This document shows positions 5,211 to 5,692 of a stretch of 5,692 bases of DNA, piece by piece. The DNA is taken from NCBI GenBank assembly GCA_028699715.1, contig JAQVUC010000085.1, positions 1-5,692 of the forward strand. The letters are read 5' to 3'. Origin of the DNA: Anaerolineaceae bacterium. Lineage in GTDB: Bacteria > Chloroflexota > Anaerolineae > Anaerolineales > Anaerolineaceae. Each line of letters opens with the position of its first letter. The first letter of the stretch is position 1. The notes under the pieces are model-generated. The model worked only from the letters and a program-made list of their open reading frames with translations, searched no databases and was not told the origin of the DNA. A program made the position numbers and the translations under genes.

Positions 5211-5692
5211 TTATTCGGTAGGCCATGAAGCGTCAATCTGCTGCAGGGCTTCCTGTCGCGTGATTGAGCCGGAAACGTAATCGGTCATGTACTTCCAGAA
5301 GGTACCAGCGCCAACAGCACCCGGCATCAGGTCGGAGCCATCGAAGCGGAAGGTTGTGGCGTTGCGAATGGTTTCAGCCACGTCGCGGGTCACAGGATCC
5401 ACGTACCAGTCGAGGGAAGCATCGTTGTGGGTCAGGATGGCGCCACCCTGCTCAACCCATACTTTGAGGGATTCGCCGGTTGAGAAGTACTGAATGACGG
5501 CGCGAACTTCGGGACGATCATTGAAGACGGCGTAGATATCGCCAGCGCCGAGCACTGGGCTGCCGTGTTCTTCCTTAATACCTGGCAGGTAGAAGAAGGA
5601 ATAATCTTCGCCAGCGACAGATTCTTCGGGGAAGAAGGTGGTCACAAAGTTACCCTGTCGGTTGAACCAGCATTTGGGCGGGTTTTCGAACA
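5211..5692 (-). CDS. Extracytoplasmic alpha-glucoside-binding protein of ABC transporter (AglE-like), C-terminal part only
   Basis: This is the sugar-capturing subunit of the importer, located outside the cytoplasmic membrane. Only the last 159 residues are present, and the N-terminus with its export signal lies beyond the right edge. The readable part starts FENPPKCWFNRQGNFVTTFF (from 5690) and contains SPVLGAGDIYAVFNDRPEVR, a motif of the C-terminal lobe of AglE-like proteins, followed by VIQYFSTGESLKVWVEQGG, the helix around the lobe hinge. Near the C-terminus, FRFDGSDLMPGAVGAGTFW and DYVSGS match the conserved end of alpha-glucoside-binding proteins. It ends IDASWPTE with TAA at 5213. The context, with permeases of AglF and AglG type immediately downstream, supports the call. 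The single cysteine in PPKCWF is noteworthy but cannot be interpreted without the missing half. Substrate is inferred by family only. Confidence 0.9.
   Translation of the reverse strand, partial: FENPPKCWFNRQGNFVTTFFPEESVAGEDYSFFYLPGIKEEHGSPVLGAGDIYAVFNDRPEVRAVIQYFSTGESLKVWVEQGGAILTHNDASLDWYVDPVTRDVAETIRNATTFRFDGSDLMPGAVGAGTFWKYMTDYVSGSITRQEALQQIDASWPTE

Overview
The window reads almost entirely on the minus strand. It holds part of a carbohydrate uptake and use locus from what looks like a free-living bacterium of moderate GC. In family type the proteins resemble the alpha-glucoside (AglE/AglF/AglG-type) ABC transporters and the unfused trehalose synthases of Chloroflexota, especially Anaerolineae. 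That placement is an inference from recalled sequence style, not from a search. No mobile element, CRISPR array, tRNA or rRNA was seen.

In transcription order, from high to low coordinates, the layout is as follows. (1) The C-terminal ~159 residues of an extracytoplasmic sugar-binding lipoprotein or protein, cut by the window edge (5211-5692). (2) An 85-base gap with a perfect 12-bp stem-loop. (3) Permease AglF/MalF-like (3983-5125), overlapping by one base (TGATG) with (4) permease AglG/MalG-like (2880-3983). (5) A perfect 11-bp hairpin 12 bases after the permease stop, which is a likely terminator or attenuator. (6) A 192-base leader with two copies of a structured repeat. (7) A GH13 trehalose synthase/maltose glucosyltransferase-like enzyme (959-2650). 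(8) A 355-base stretch with a possible small gene (715-936) that has a good ribosome binding site. (9) A ROK-family, zinc-motif fructokinase/glucokinase-like sugar kinase, cut by the left edge (1-603).

Together the genes suggest import of an alpha-glucoside (maltose, trehalose, sucrose or similar) by the transporter, intracellular rearrangement of a disaccharide by the GH13 enzyme, and phosphorylation of a released hexose by the ROK kinase. The ATPase of the transporter is not in the window. It may lie upstream or be a shared MsmX/MalK-type subunit elsewhere.

The most interesting observation is in the trehalose synthase leader. Two tandem copies of a ~55-base element (2761-2817 and 2689-2741) each fold into two consecutive stem-loops. 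The only two base differences inside their 27-base conserved core are both matched by changes in the opposite stem arms, so base pairing is kept. That is the signature of a selected RNA structure or of a dispersed structured repeat family. Secondary points are unusual residues in two conserved GH13 regions of the synthase, the unexplained intercistronic stem-loop behind the binding-protein gene, and the chain of small overlapping frames between the synthase and the kinase.
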